In this document: one piece after another, positions 8,685-17,922 of the stretch
How the letters are laid out: the number at the start of each line of letters is the position of its first letter
How positions within the stretch are numbered: position 1 is the first letter of the stretch
From: a virus
Reading direction: 5' to 3' (one strand)
IMG/VR virus record: IMGVR_UViG_3300043775_000927
Location: 1 to 64,000 of that record
DNA: 64,000 bases
Notes under the pieces: generated by a model
What the model was told of the DNA's origin: nothing
Seen by the model: only the letters and a program-made list of their open reading frames with translations
Databases searched by the model: none
Translations under genes and position numbers: made by a program

Positions 8685-9236
8685 ATGGAAGTAAAGAAGC
8701 CAAAAAGAAAAACAAATTATATCAACAACAAGACTCTCTACGGAGCTATGATTCATTATAAAAATGAATTGAAAGAAGCCGTGGCTGCAGGAAAAGAAGA
8801 ACCTATCGTTCCGAAATATATCGGAGAGTCTATTCTTTTGATTTGTAACAACCTTGCCAAGAAGCCAAACTTCTCTGGATACACTTATAAATCCGATATG
8901 ATCAGCGATGGCATTATGGATTGTATTGCAGCAGTTGATAATTTCAATCCTGATAAAACAAACAATCCGTTCGCATATTTTACCCAGATTGCATGGAACG
9001 CTTTCCTTCGTCGCATTCAAAAAGAAAAGAAACAGACTTATATCAAGATGAAGAATTTTGAGAACAGCTTTATCTTCTCTGAAATGCAAGAAGAAGGACA
9101 TGCTACTCAATTGAAATCTAATGAGTATTCAGCTGATGTTGTTAGGTCGTTTGAAGATAAGTTGACAAAAAGCAAAAAACCTAGTAAGCTAGTTGGAGTT
9201 GAGAAATTTTCAGAGGTAGAAGAAAATGAAGAATGA
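8685..9236 (+). CDS. 55: Late transcription sigma factor gp55
   Basis: 183 residues, matching T4 gp55 (185). The core DNFNPDKTNNPFAYFTQIAWNAFLRRIQKEKK is sigma region 2 as found in gp55. The protein directs host RNA polymerase to TATAAATA late promoters, several of which are found in this window (2833, 4021, 6127, 26088, 50082). A TTG at 8661 extends the frame, but the ATG at 8685 has AAGGA at the right distance. Confidence 0.93.
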   Translation: MEVKKPKRKTNYINNKTLYGAMIHYKNELKEAVAAGKEEPIVPKYIGESILLICNNLAKKPNFSGYTYKSDMISDGIMDCIAAVDNFNPDKTNNPFAYFTQIAWNAFLRRIQKEKKQTYIKMKNFENSFIFSEMQEEGHATQLKSNEYSADVVRSFEDKLTKSKKPSKLVGVEKFSEVEENEE

Positions 9237-9399
9237 ACATCTCGTGCCTGTTAATATTCAGGATATTGTTAACAGATTAAACGATAAGACTATTAAAGAA
9301 AACGAAAAGGCTAATCTTCTATTACGTCTTGACGCTATTCGTGATTATGTCACCGCCGCAGTAGTGAGAGCAAATGAAAATCGCCCTTTTAACCGATAG
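9226..9399 (+). CDS. Small hypothetical protein between gp55 and gp47
   Basis: 57 residues (MKNEHLVPVNIQDIVNRLND...), helical and charged. The ribosome-binding site AGAGG precedes the ATG. It overlaps the end of gene 55 by 11 bases and the start of gene 47 by 26 bases in other frames, a packing typical of T4-like operons. Function unknown. Confidence 0.6.
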   Translation: MKNEHLVPVNIQDIVNRLNDKTIKENEKANLLLRLDAIRDYVTAAVVRANENRPFNR

Positions 9400-10432
9400 T
9401 CACGCAGGAGTCAGAAATGACTCTATTGCGTTCCATGATTATATGAAAAAGTTTTATGATGATGTGTTTTTCAAATACCTCGATACAAATGGCATTCGAA
9501 ACGTGGTTCATTGTGGGGATATTGTTGACCGTCGTAAGTATATTAATATTAATACTGCTTATCGTCTCAGAAAAGATTTGATCGAACCTGCTATTGAGCG
9601 TGGAATTACTTGGCATCAGATTCTAGGCAATCATGATGTCATGCATAAAAACACTAATAAGATTAGTTCTTTTACAGAACTTTTTAATAAGTTTCCACTA
9701 AATATTTACGAAGAAGCAACAGAAGTTGACTTTGACGGTTGCAATATTCTTCTAATGCCATGGATTAACGATGAGAACAGAGAACATGCACTCAAGTTAA
9801 TTAAGGAAACTAATGCTCAAATTTGTTTCGGACATCTTGAAATTCAAGGGTTTGAAATGTTTAAAGGATCAATCGTATCTCACGGAGACGATCCGTCTGT
9901 GTTTGGACGTTTTGATATTGTTTGTTCTGGCCATTATCATCATAGGTCACACCGTGATAACATTTATTATCTCGGTTCTCCTGCAGAGTATACTTGGTCT
10001 GATTACGATGATCCTCGAGGCTTTCATATATTTGACACAGAAACGAGAGAACTAACGTTCATCGAAAACCCTTATAAGATGTTTCATAAGTTCTGGTATA
10101 ACGACGGCGATCCAACGTTTGTGGATTCCGACATTGACTACAACCAATTTGAAGGTAAGATAATTAAAATTATTATTACTGAAAAAAATAATCCTTATTG
10201 GTTTGAAAAGTTTATTGAGAATATCGAAAAGAAAAACCCTATTGATATTCAGATAGTAGAAGATCATTTGAATCTTAATCTTGAAGACGATCAGGATATT
10301 ATCGACGAAGCAGAATCCACTATTGATATTTTTAAGAAGTATATTCAGAATACAGAAGCTAAAGGTATTGATAAGAATAAATTAGAAAATAAAATTGTTG
10401 ACTTATACCATGAGGCATTGACCTTAGAATAA
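9374..10432 (+). CDS. 47: Recombination nuclease subunit gp47 (Mre11/SbcD family)
   Basis: 352 residues, close to T4 gp47 (339). Calcineurin-like phosphoesterase motifs are in order: TDSHAG, HCGDIVDR, LGNHD (about 78-82), CFGHLE, SGHYHHRS. With gp46 it forms the Mre11-Rad50-like complex that resects DNA ends for recombination-dependent replication. Gene 46 follows after two small genes. Confidence 0.94.
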   Translation: MKIALLTDSHAGVRNDSIAFHDYMKKFYDDVFFKYLDTNGIRNVVHCGDIVDRRKYININTAYRLRKDLIEPAIERGITWHQILGNHDVMHKNTNKISSFTELFNKFPLNIYEEATEVDFDGCNILLMPWINDENREHALKLIKETNAQICFGHLEIQGFEMFKGSIVSHGDDPSVFGRFDIVCSGHYHHRSHRDNIYYLGSPAEYTWSDYDDPRGFHIFDTETRELTFIENPYKMFHKFWYNDGDPTFVDSDIDYNQFEGKIIKIIITEKNNPYWFEKFIENIEKKNPIDIQIVEDHLNLNLEDDQDIIDEAESTIDIFKKYIQNTEAKGIDKNKLENKIVDLYHEALTLE

Positions 10433-10443
10433 AGGAGAATAAT

Positions 10444-10587
10444 ATGTTCGAACTAACAGAAGAAACTAGAAATAATGTAATTGCTCTGCTTAGAGAGAAG
10501 ATGGAAATTAGTCACTATACAGACGATGAACTAAACAGCATTATTGACGACGTGGTTAGTATTGTAAAGCAGCAGTTCGGATTCTAA
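10444..10587 (+). CDS. Small hypothetical protein
   Basis: 47 residues (MFELTEETRNNVIALLREKME...), acidic and helical, preceded by an AAGGAG site. It lies between gp47 and a phosphoribosyltransferase with almost no spacing. T4 also has small genes between 47 and 46; I cannot assign homology. Confidence 0.65.
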   Translation: MFELTEETRNNVIALLREKMEISHYTDDELNSIIDDVVSIVKQQFGF

Positions 10588-10588
10588 T

Positions 10589-10954
10589 ATGAATCTATTC
10601 CAAGAAGGAAATTTTATATCCCACGCTGGTAATGAATTACAATGGAAAATCGAATGCGATGCATTATCTGATGCAGACTGGGATTGTTTAGCAAGGATTA
10701 TTCATGAACGTACTAGATTTGGTAGTGTTTACGGTATTCCTCGTGGCGGCATTAAACTGGCTACAGCGTTAGAGAAGTATATTACACCTGGACATCCACT
10801 ACGTTTGGTTGTTGATGATGTATATACTACAGGTAAGTCAATGAAAGATGTAATGAAAGGGACGGATTTAGGTTTCGTTGTATTCGCCCGTAATCGTATT
10901 CCGTTCGACCCCCAGCATTACATTCGTGCCATATTTACTATGGATATTATATAA
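10589..10954 (+). CDS. Phosphoribosyltransferase-like protein
   Basis: 121 residues. The PRPP-binding motif LRLVVDDVYTTGKSM (about residues 71-85) is the 13-residue signature of type I phosphoribosyltransferases. SVYGIPRGGIKLA (about 45-57) matches the loop that holds pyrophosphate. The protein is much shorter than metabolic enzymes, so its base substrate, or even activity, is uncertain. Comparable short PRTases occur in other T4-like phages. Confidence 0.75.
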   Translation: MNLFQEGNFISHAGNELQWKIECDALSDADWDCLARIIHERTRFGSVYGIPRGGIKLATALEKYITPGHPLRLVVDDVYTTGKSMKDVMKGTDLGFVVFARNRIPFDPQHYIRAIFTMDII

Positions 10955-10984
10955 TTATTAACAATATTTTGATATGGATATTGA

Positions 10985-12691
10985 ATGATTTATTTTAAAA
11001 AGTTACGATGGAAAAACTTTCTTTCAACAGGAAACATCTTCACAGAGATCGATCTAGCGGGCAAGGACACTACGCTTATCATTGGTCAGAATGGGGCTGG
11101 CAAATCCACGATTCTGGATGCTCTGACTTTTGGTCTTTTTGGAAAACCGTTCCGAAAGATCAACAAGCCGCAGCTTGTGAACACAATCACACAAAAGAAT
11201 TGTTTGGTAGAGATAGAATTCTCAATAGGCACGGTTAATTATAAAATTATTCGTGGTATTAAACCTAACGTATTCGAAGTTTACCAGAACGATAGCCTTT
11301 TAAATCAGTCAGCTGAAATGAAAGACTATCAAGAAATTCTAGAAAAACAAATTCTCAAAGTAAATCAAAGATCGTTTTGTCAGGTTGTCGTATTAGGTTC
11401 GGCGACCTTTCAACCGTTCATGCAATTGCCAGCTGGTCAACGTAGAGATATTATTGAAGAACTTCTAGATCTGCAGATATTTACGGTTATGAATTCGTTG
11501 TTAAAAGATAAGGTAGCAATCAATAACGACGCCATTAATAGTAAGTATGCAGAAAAAAATCTTGTTGAGTCTAAGATTGAGATGACCAACGAGCACCTTA
11601 AAGAGATTCATCATAACAATGAAAAACTTATTTCTGAAAAAGAAGTTCTCATTAAAGAAACTACAGATCATATTCTAGAAATGAGAGAAAAGTATACGTT
11701 CTTTGAAGATCAGATCTCTTCTCTCGAGATGCAAATAAAAGACAACGAGAGCGTTAATAAGAAAATTGAGAAGTTAAAGAAACTTCGTCATCAAATAGAA
11801 GCTAAAGTGGAATTGATGAAGAAGGATATGAATTTCTTTAATGATAATGATAATTGTCCTACATGTAAACAGACTATCAGTTCTGACCATAAAAAAGTTA
11901 TGGTAAAGGATAATGAGACAGAAATAGAAAAGCTGAATGCGGGGTTGACTCAGCTAACTATTGAATTTAATACTACCAAAGATCGTTTAGATAAAATCTT
12001 AGAAATTCAGAGTAACATTCAAAGATTTGAAATTAAAAAAGCTGAATGTAAAACAACGGTTAATTCATTATCCAAATATGTAAATCAACTTCAGGCTGAG
12101 ATTGATAATATCAATCAAACTCAAGAAGAAGCCAAAGAAACTAAGATTGTTGATTTTGAAAACGAGTTGAAAGAAATAGAAATAAAGTATAACGAGCTTG
12201 TAGAAGATAAACATATTCTTATGGCGGCAGGAACTTTGTTGAAGGATGGCGGTATTAAATCCAGAATTATTAAACAATATATACCAGTAATCAATAAACT
12301 TATTAACAAATATCTTTCGGCTATGGACTTTTTCGTTTCATTCGAACTTGATGGTGAGTTTAACGAAACCATTAAATCAAGATACAGAGATAATTTTACT
12401 TACGCTTCTTTCTCTGAAGGCGAGAAACAGAAGATTGATTTGGCCCTTCTGTTTACTTGGAGAGCTATCGCTAAGATGCGTAACTCTATCAACACCAATC
12501 TATTGATTATGGACGAGGTGTTTGATTCTTCTCTTGATCAGAACGCTACGGATTATTTGTTTAATATTATTAATGATGTTGCCAAGGATAATAATATTTT
12601 TATTATTTCGCATAAAGATCATATGAATGAAAAATTCAGTAATGTAATTAGATTCATAAAAAATAAAAACTTTTCGCAGATGCAGGTGTAA
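10985..12691 (+). CDS. 46: Recombination ATPase gp46 (Rad50/SbcC family)
   Basis: 568 residues, matching T4 gp46 (560). Walker A GQNGAGKS at 34-41, a long coiled coil, the zinc hook CPTC at Cys291/Cys294, the ABC signature SEGEKQK, and Walker B LLIMDEVFDSSLD near the C-terminus. It works with gp47 in end processing and recombination-dependent replication. Confidence 0.95.
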   Translation: MIYFKKLRWKNFLSTGNIFTEIDLAGKDTTLIIGQNGAGKSTILDALTFGLFGKPFRKINKPQLVNTITQKNCLVEIEFSIGTVNYKIIRGIKPNVFEVYQNDSLLNQSAEMKDYQEILEKQILKVNQRSFCQVVVLGSATFQPFMQLPAGQRRDIIEELLDLQIFTVMNSLLKDKVAINNDAINSKYAEKNLVESKIEMTNEHLKEIHHNNEKLISEKEVLIKETTDHILEMREKYTFFEDQISSLEMQIKDNESVNKKIEKLKKLRHQIEAKVELMKKDMNFFNDNDNCPTCKQTISSDHKKVMVKDNETEIEKLNAGLTQLTIEFNTTKDRLDKILEIQSNIQRFEIKKAECKTTVNSLSKYVNQLQAEIDNINQTQEEAKETKIVDFENELKEIEIKYNELVEDKHILMAAGTLLKDGGIKSRIIKQYIPVINKLINKYLSAMDFFVSFELDGEFNETIKSRYRDNFTYASFSEGEKQKIDLALLFTWRAIAKMRNSINTNLLIMDEVFDSSLDQNATDYLFNIINDVAKDNNIFIISHKDHMNEKFSNVIRFIKNKNFSQMQV

Positions 12692-12692
12692 T

Positions 12693-13190
12693 ATGGAACT
12701 TGATGATAGATACCTTACAGAAGTATGTAAAGAGTTTGATTTTAATAACCCACAAATTGACCCTTTAGAGTTCGCACAAGAACTTGTAAAAACTATGTAT
12801 GAAAAGAACGGTCTGGGATTAGCTGCTAATCAGGTAGGATATCCTTGGCGTGTGTTTGCCATGCGTGGTGCTCCAGAGAACTTTGTTTGTTTCAATCCAA
12901 AGATCGTTAAACCTAGTGAAGCAGAGATCTCTTTAGAAGAAGGATGCTTGTCTTTTCCTGGATTGTTAGTTAAGATAAAAAGACCTCAGCATGTCCGTGT
13001 TAGATTCACGACCCCTAATGGGGATACTAGAACACAACAGTTTACTGGTATGTCTGCTAGAGTATTCCAGCATGAGATGGATCATCTAGACGGTATTCGT
13101 TTCTATGATAGAGCAAATAGATTCCACAGGGAGAAAGCTCTGAACAAGTGGCGTCGTGGAGAGAAAACAGAAATGAGGATTAGAGCATGA
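12693..13190 (+). CDS. def: Peptide deformylase
   Basis: 165 residues with all three metal-site motifs: GLGLAANQ (40-47), EGCLS (83-87, metal ligand Cys) and HEMDH (127-131). It removes the formyl group from nascent proteins. Phage versions are known in marine T4-like phages. It starts 1 base after gp46 and overlaps the following small membrane gene by ATGA. Confidence 0.95.
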   Translation: MELDDRYLTEVCKEFDFNNPQIDPLEFAQELVKTMYEKNGLGLAANQVGYPWRVFAMRGAPENFVCFNPKIVKPSEAEISLEEGCLSFPGLLVKIKRPQHVRVRFTTPNGDTRTQQFTGMSARVFQHEMDHLDGIRFYDRANRFHREKALNKWRRGEKTEMRIRA

Positions 13191-13321
13191 AGTATTTTGA
13201 TTTTGATAAACTAGAACAATGGGCTGATTTGTTGGATCGTGGTCAACAAACAATTTTGCTTGCTATTATTATATTTTTAGTTTATACTTGGGTTAAATTG
13301 TTCTTGTCTTGGGATAACTAA
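13187..13321 (+). CDS. Small single-span membrane protein
   Basis: 44 residues with a charged N-terminus (MKYFDFDKLEQWADLLDRG) and one transmembrane segment (TILLAIIIFLVYTWVKLFL). Start and stop both overlap neighbours (ATGA and TAATG), which supports it as a real translated gene. Function unknown. Confidence 0.65.
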   Translation: MKYFDFDKLEQWADLLDRGQQTILLAIIIFLVYTWVKLFLSWDN

Positions 13322-13884
13322 TGAATATCTTTTATCTTTCTGATAATCCTGTAGAAGCTGCCGAGTGGATGGTAGATCGTCACGTTGTTAAGATGATCCT
13401 CGAATCTGCTCAGCTGCTTTCGACTGCACATCGTGTTCTTGATGGTAAAGAAATACAGTTAGAAGTTCAGATCGAACAAGAAGATGGCACTTTTAAAACG
13501 AAAAAGAAAAAATGGTGGTTACTTGGAGATGGTCGTGAAGACATACTATATTCAGCTACGCACATTAATCATCCGAGTTGTGTATGGACTCGGGCAAGTG
13601 TCGAGAATTATAATTGGCTCGTAGATCATTTCTTCGCTCTTATGAAGGAATATACATATCGTTATGAGAAAGAACATAAGTGTTTTGGTGAGTTGAGTTT
13701 TGCTTTGTGCACTCCTCCCAAAAATTTAGAAGAATACGATATGACTCTTATGCCATCTGCTATGGCCGATGAATATAAAATTTCAGAAGATCCTATTGTA
13801 AACTATCGTAATTATTATAAGATGGGTAAGACTCATCTTCATAGTTGGAAAAAACGTAACCCTCCGGAGTGGATGTATGTCTAA
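13321..13884 (+). CDS. Conserved phage protein of unknown function
   Basis: 187 residues starting MNIFYLSDNPVEAAEWMVDRHVVKMILESAQLLSTAHR, which I recognise as a family common in large phages, with conserved HVVKM, NHPSCVWTR and NYRNYY segments. The conserved His, Asp, Trp and Arg suggest an enzyme, but I know of no proven function. It overlaps the MazG gene by 8 bases. Confidence 0.65.
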   Translation: MNIFYLSDNPVEAAEWMVDRHVVKMILESAQLLSTAHRVLDGKEIQLEVQIEQEDGTFKTKKKKWWLLGDGREDILYSATHINHPSCVWTRASVENYNWLVDHFFALMKEYTYRYEKEHKCFGELSFALCTPPKNLEEYDMTLMPSAMADEYKISEDPIVNYRNYYKMGKTHLHSWKKRNPPEWMYV

Positions 13885-14257
13885 TATGTATCAAGATGTA
13901 AAAGAATTTCAAACAGCAGTTGGTCAGAATATTGGTCAGGCTCCAGTGTTCCCTGAACCCGCAGAACGTGAATTGCGTATTAAACTTTTGAAAGAAGAAT
14001 ACGAAGAATACATACAAGGTGAATGCAAAAATGACTTGGAAAACATCGCTAAAGAGCTTGCTGATATTATTTACATTGTCTGTGGGACTGCTGCATCTTA
14101 CGGTATTCCCTTGGATAGAGTCTTCGACGAAGTCCATAGATCGAACATGGCAAAATTAGTTGATGGTAAAGTTATTCGTCGTGATGATGGTAAGATTCTA
14201 AAGCCAGAAGGATGGACCCCTCCTGACATTAAATCTATTCTTTATGGAGTTGAGTGA
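13877..14257 (+). CDS. MazG-like nucleotide pyrophosphohydrolase
   Basis: 126 residues, all-alpha NTP pyrophosphohydrolase fold. LLKEEYEEY (EExxE type metal site) and ELADIIYIVCGTAASYGI (second acidic helix) are the MazG/dUTPase-like core, followed by the usual C-terminal KLVDGKVIRRDDGKILKPEGWTPPD. Such enzymes remove unwanted nucleotides. Position at the head of a DNA modification cluster may mean it clears a competing dNTP, which is inference. Confidence 0.85.
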   Translation: MSNMYQDVKEFQTAVGQNIGQAPVFPEPAERELRIKLLKEEYEEYIQGECKNDLENIAKELADIIYIVCGTAASYGIPLDRVFDEVHRSNMAKLVDGKVIRRDDGKILKPEGWTPPDIKSILYGVE

Positions 14258-15627
14258 TGGTAAGACGTATTGTCGCCAAGAATAAAATTGATTGCGAACA
14301 TCTTCTGGGTCAGTTTGTCGATGAAAGTAATTACGATATTCTAATCGAAGAAGACACTGATTGTTATATGCCCCCGCTCTGCGATCCTCTCGAAAAAGCT
14401 GAGTGTGGTATGGCTGCTTGCGATACTTGTGAAAAGGGCAATGACGAATTGCGTATTGCTTTCAAGTTTCGTAAAAACTATTTCAGTCAAGAAGAACAGG
14501 ATATGGCTTATCGTGGCTTGAGAGAAGCTGCGACTGAAAGCCAGAATCGTGGCCATGCTGCTGGTCCTCGTGGTGAAATGCTTGCAGCGCAAAGCCGTGG
14601 TGGTAGAGATTGGGTTACTCCATATCAGATGGAGATACTAGAGTTCCTTATGAATGATGGTGCATCTCTTATTGATGATACATCAATCGAATCCATCAGA
14701 GAAAAATATAAAAACGGTGGTCCAAAAGGTGCTGAAGAAACACGTGGTGTTGTTTGGTTGCGTTCAGAGGTAACAAAGGTTTATCCAGAATATCATGATT
14801 GGTTTGATAAATGGGTGGATGGCCTAAGTAATAAACCACAGGAGGAAATTCATGCCGAAGCAAGAATGGTCGCAGAAAAGTGGGCTTCTGCCACTAATTA
14901 CGCACAATCCGTATTCTCAGGTGTTGCTGGTTGGTACGATCGTTACCCTCGCATTCCTTACGGGCGTGCAACGTCATACACTGAAAAGCATCCAGAACTT
15001 TTCGAACTGGCATACCCATTCCTCCAATCACTGAATAAGGGTTTCAAGGAATTACTACCTTGGCGTTGGGGTAATCAGCGAGCAGCTGCAGATAAGTTAG
15101 ATCCTCGGTTCCTTGTACCAGAAACTGTATTTACCACAATTACAGTTAATAAAACTTTCCGCACTGCCTGTCATCGAGACGCTGGTGATCTTGATGCTGG
15201 TCTTTCTAATCTACTCGTTCTAGGCACAGGAGAATATACTGGTGGCTATCTCGTATTTCCTGAGTATCGTGTTGCTGTTAATGTTCGTCCCGGTGATTTG
15301 CTCCTTGTTAACAACCACGAAATCATTCATGGTAATACTCCTATTGTTCTTAACAATCCGGATGATTCTACTTGTGAAAGAATCTCAGTAATTTGTTACT
15401 TCCGTGAGAAGATGCTAGAACTAAAGTCTTATGAGTATGAAGCGTTACGTAAACAATATGTCGAAGAACGTCGTATGAATAAGGCTCATCCACTTCAGCG
15501 TCCACTATGGAATGGCGTCTCTCCTGGAATGTGGGATGACAAAGAATGGTATGAATATCTTCATGCTCATAATATGAAAGATCCATACGGTAAAGACGCT
15601 GCTGCTTCATTGGAGTCATTCTTCTAA
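14257..15627 (+). CDS. TET/JBP-superfamily 2-oxoglutarate dioxygenase (DNA base hydroxylase candidate)
   Basis: 456 residues. The C-terminal half carries the dioxygenase core: TFRTACHRDAGD with His306/Asp308, GGYLVFPEYRVAVNVRPGDLLLV, NHEIIHGN with His358, and Arg375 in ERISVICYF. The pairing of CHxDxxD with GxxTGGxLVFPE is the pattern of phage TET/JBP enzymes, which oxidise the methyl group of thymine or 5-methylcytosine in DNA. The N-terminal region has a Cys cluster (about 42-58) that may bind zinc. The start is the ATG in TGATG overlapping mazG. It heads a cluster of probable base-modification genes. Confidence 0.82.
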   Translation: MVRRIVAKNKIDCEHLLGQFVDESNYDILIEEDTDCYMPPLCDPLEKAECGMAACDTCEKGNDELRIAFKFRKNYFSQEEQDMAYRGLREAATESQNRGHAAGPRGEMLAAQSRGGRDWVTPYQMEILEFLMNDGASLIDDTSIESIREKYKNGGPKGAEETRGVVWLRSEVTKVYPEYHDWFDKWVDGLSNKPQEEIHAEARMVAEKWASATNYAQSVFSGVAGWYDRYPRIPYGRATSYTEKHPELFELAYPFLQSLNKGFKELLPWRWGNQRAAADKLDPRFLVPETVFTTITVNKTFRTACHRDAGDLDAGLSNLLVLGTGEYTGGYLVFPEYRVAVNVRPGDLLLVNNHEIIHGNTPIVLNNPDDSTCERISVICYFREKMLELKSYEYEALRKQYVEERRMNKAHPLQRPLWNGVSPGMWDDKEWYEYLHAHNMKDPYGKDAAASLESFF

Positions 15628-16310
15628 TGTGCGGAGTGCTAGGAATAGCGATCAAGAAGCCGAGCGAGCAGGAATTCGAACTTGTTCGTCGGCTTTTTGT
15701 TCAGTCAATGATCCGTGGTAAACATGCCACTGGTGTATCATATGTCAAAGATGGCAAGGTTCACACTATTAAAGAACCTGTTAATGCTTGCACATTCATA
15801 AACAATCAAGATATTCCTAGTTGGGTTAATGAAGATGGCAATCTATATTGTATTGGTCATGTTCGTTACTCAACTAGCGATCTTGCTTACAATCAACCAA
15901 TGGCAACCGAAGAACTTTCTATTGTTCATAATGGAGTTATCTCTCAGGAGAATCCAGAACAATGGAAAGAAACATTTGGTTATGATGTTATCACAAAGAA
16001 TGATAGCGAACTTATTCTTCGTTGTTTAGAGAAAGGCGAACTCCCTTTACATAAGTTCCATCCTGCAAGCATGTCGGTTTGCACTCTTGATAAAGATAAA
16101 GTAATTACTGCTTTCCGTAACGAAGCCAGACCATTGCATTATTCTTATGGAGCAAATGGTATTATATTTGCATCAACAGCAGATATTCTAAAAAGAAGCG
16201 GATTAGATATTCAAGTAGCTGCTCCTATGTTTGAACATTTCATTATTGATAATTTCAAAGTTATAAGCTATAATAGGTATGAGTTTCCATCAATCGAGGA
16301 CTTACAGTGA
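15627..16310 (+). CDS. Class II glutamine amidotransferase-like protein
   Basis: 227 residues beginning MCGVLGI, with Cys2 as the N-terminal nucleophile of Ntn-type glutaminases. IGHVRYSTSD and LSIVHNGVI are the conserved glutamine-site segments. It lacks an attached synthase domain, so it must supply ammonia to a partner or act alone. Stand-alone GATases occur in phage DNA-hypermodification loci, which fits the neighbours. It starts on the last base of the dioxygenase stop and ends in a GTGA overlap. Confidence 0.85.
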   Translation: MCGVLGIAIKKPSEQEFELVRRLFVQSMIRGKHATGVSYVKDGKVHTIKEPVNACTFINNQDIPSWVNEDGNLYCIGHVRYSTSDLAYNQPMATEELSIVHNGVISQENPEQWKETFGYDVITKNDSELILRCLEKGELPLHKFHPASMSVCTLDKDKVITAFRNEARPLHYSYGANGIIFASTADILKRSGLDIQVAAPMFEHFIIDNFKVISYNRYEFPSIEDLQ

Positions 16311-16948
16311 TATTTTTAACAGCAGATCAAGTTAATGGTATAATTGAAAAGTCTCCAGAAGGTAGAAACACAAACTTTTTAAAAGCTGCACATTCACTAT
16401 GGTTCAGGTTTAAGAACTACGATAAAGCACCGCCTGTTGCTCTTGAAGTAGATAATGAAATAGTTTCTATTATCTTTGCAACATACAATCGTTCTGGATA
16501 TACTAACCTGTATGAGATTGTAACTGTCCAAGGTAAAGAAGGTAAGGGTTACGCTTCCAAGATTTGGGAAGAATATATCTCATACGCAGTCAAAGAAAAA
16601 CGTTCTGATAGATTAAAGATATCTTGCACGCCTTCTTCTGTTACATGGCATATGAGAAATGGTCTTTTATTTTGGGCTGTTGATCCTACTGGTTCTCTTC
16701 GTTCTGATCAAAAATTATTTCCTACAAGAAAAGAGCAATTAGAATATCAACAGTATGGAGTTAATAACCCTACTCAGGTGTTGCCACCAGAAAAAGTCAT
16801 CGAACAATTTCTTTCTGAAGGTTTAGAGAATCATAATTTTGGCACAAAAAAGAAAACAAAGGTAGAAGAAGCAATAAATTCTGTTGGAAAGTATTGGTTG
16901 CGCTCTGCATTATATAACAATTCGTCCCTTGAAAGTTTCTTGAGTTGA
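16307..16948 (+). CDS. GNAT-like acetyltransferase
   Basis: 213 residues. LYEIVTVQGKEGKGYASKIWEEYISYA (about 65-91) fits the acetyl-CoA-binding motif (Q/R-x-x-G-x-G/A) of GNAT enzymes. The start is GTG at 16307, overlapping the preceding TGA, with GAGGAC upstream. GNATs are recurrent members of phage DNA base-modification clusters; here it may acetylate an attached amino group, but this is inferred from context only. Confidence 0.65.
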   Translation: MIFLTADQVNGIIEKSPEGRNTNFLKAAHSLWFRFKNYDKAPPVALEVDNEIVSIIFATYNRSGYTNLYEIVTVQGKEGKGYASKIWEEYISYAVKEKRSDRLKISCTPSSVTWHMRNGLLFWAVDPTGSLRSDQKLFPTRKEQLEYQQYGVNNPTQVLPPEKVIEQFLSEGLENHNFGTKKKTKVEEAINSVGKYWLRSALYNNSSLESFLS

Positions 16949-17922
16949 AAGTTAAACAAGACTTTATTAATTGGTATAAGTGGTCACTTTCCATTAAGGA
17001 TTGCGATCCGGCGATATTCATGACCAATTATCTTTTCAAAAGATTTGAGCATAACAGAGAACAAAAACTCTGGATTGCTTGGATCTACGGCACAACGTAT
17101 TATTTTCCAACAACATGGGTGATATGGAATGAGTTTCCTGATATGGAACTTGTTGGTCTTGATCGCCTAAAGGATTGGAACAATAAGAATTATAAACGCC
17201 TACGTTATCAAACAGACACTAAATGGAACAAAGGACATTTACCTGCGCAGTTTGAATCGTATAAGAACTGGGTTGGAGATCGTTCCCAGATAGAAGCGTT
17301 TCGTCCGTTTCTTACTGGAACGCCAAGAGAAAACTTTGATATGCTATGGGATGAAGTGAAAACCAAGTTCCATAAGTTCGGTAGATATTCTACTTGGTTC
17401 TATTTACAAACATTAAAACAGTGTTGTGATCTGCCTATTGAACCTGGTAATCTAATGCTAGAAGATCATTCAGGTTCTCGTTCTCATCGTAACGGTTTAT
17501 GCCTCGCTGTTGGATTAGATCAATGGTATGATCAAAAACTAAATGCCAAACAGATAAACTATTTGGACGGTCAGGCATATTATATTCTAAAAGAAGTTCA
17601 AGAGGAATTTCCTGACACTGATTATTTCGATATGGAAACGTGTCTTTGTTCTTTTAAAAAGTTATTCAGAGTAAAACATGGTCGTTACCTGAGTTACTAT
17701 CTTGATCGTCAGGCAGAAGAAATTGCTCAATGTGAAAAGGATGGCTGGGATGGTATTGATTGGCAACCAATGTGGGACGCTCGAAATGAAACTCTAAATA
17801 ATAAACTGTTGACAAACAAGATTGACAATAGTAAAATGGCTTTATATATTGAGAATGGCGTTCTAGATTGCACAGGTTTGTTTGTTGAACCTGAGAGTGT
17901 CGGTATTGAAAGGTTTATGTAA
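16945..17922 (+). CDS. Putative amino acid:DNA transferase (alpha-glutamyl/putrescinyl-thymine pyrophosphorylase-like)
   Basis: 325 residues, Trp/Tyr-rich. The segment GRYSTWFYLQTLKQ followed by NLMLEDHSGSRSHRNGL (about 150-192) is the hallmark I associate with this family, predicted to displace pyrophosphate from activated hydroxymethyluracil in DNA and attach an amino acid or amine. It is followed directly by the P-loop kinase that would make the activated base. The start is TTG at 16945, overlapping the previous stop (TTGA). Confidence 0.7.
   Translation: MKVKQDFINWYKWSLSIKDCDPAIFMTNYLFKRFEHNREQKLWIAWIYGTTYYFPTTWVIWNEFPDMELVGLDRLKDWNNKNYKRLRYQTDTKWNKGHLPAQFESYKNWVGDRSQIEAFRPFLTGTPRENFDMLWDEVKTKFHKFGRYSTWFYLQTLKQCCDLPIEPGNLMLEDHSGSRSHRNGLCLAVGLDQWYDQKLNAKQINYLDGQAYYILKEVQEEFPDTDYFDMETCLCSFKKLFRVKHGRYLSYYLDRQAEEIAQCEKDGWDGIDWQPMWDARNETLNNKLLTNKIDNSKMALYIENGVLDCTGLFVEPESVGIERFM
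17809..17837 (+). promoter_or_regulatory. Possible internal sigma70-like promoter before the DNA kinase gene
   Basis: TTGACA, 17-base spacer, TAAAAT, inside the 3' end of the preceding gene; transcription would start near 17845, about 77 bases before the kinase ATG. Confidence 0.4.

Noticed and set aside
8622-9110. Leftward open frame of 162 codons opposite gp55
   Set aside because: It is a mirror of the gp55 gene with Cys/Phe-rich, protein-unlike composition and no ribosome-binding site.
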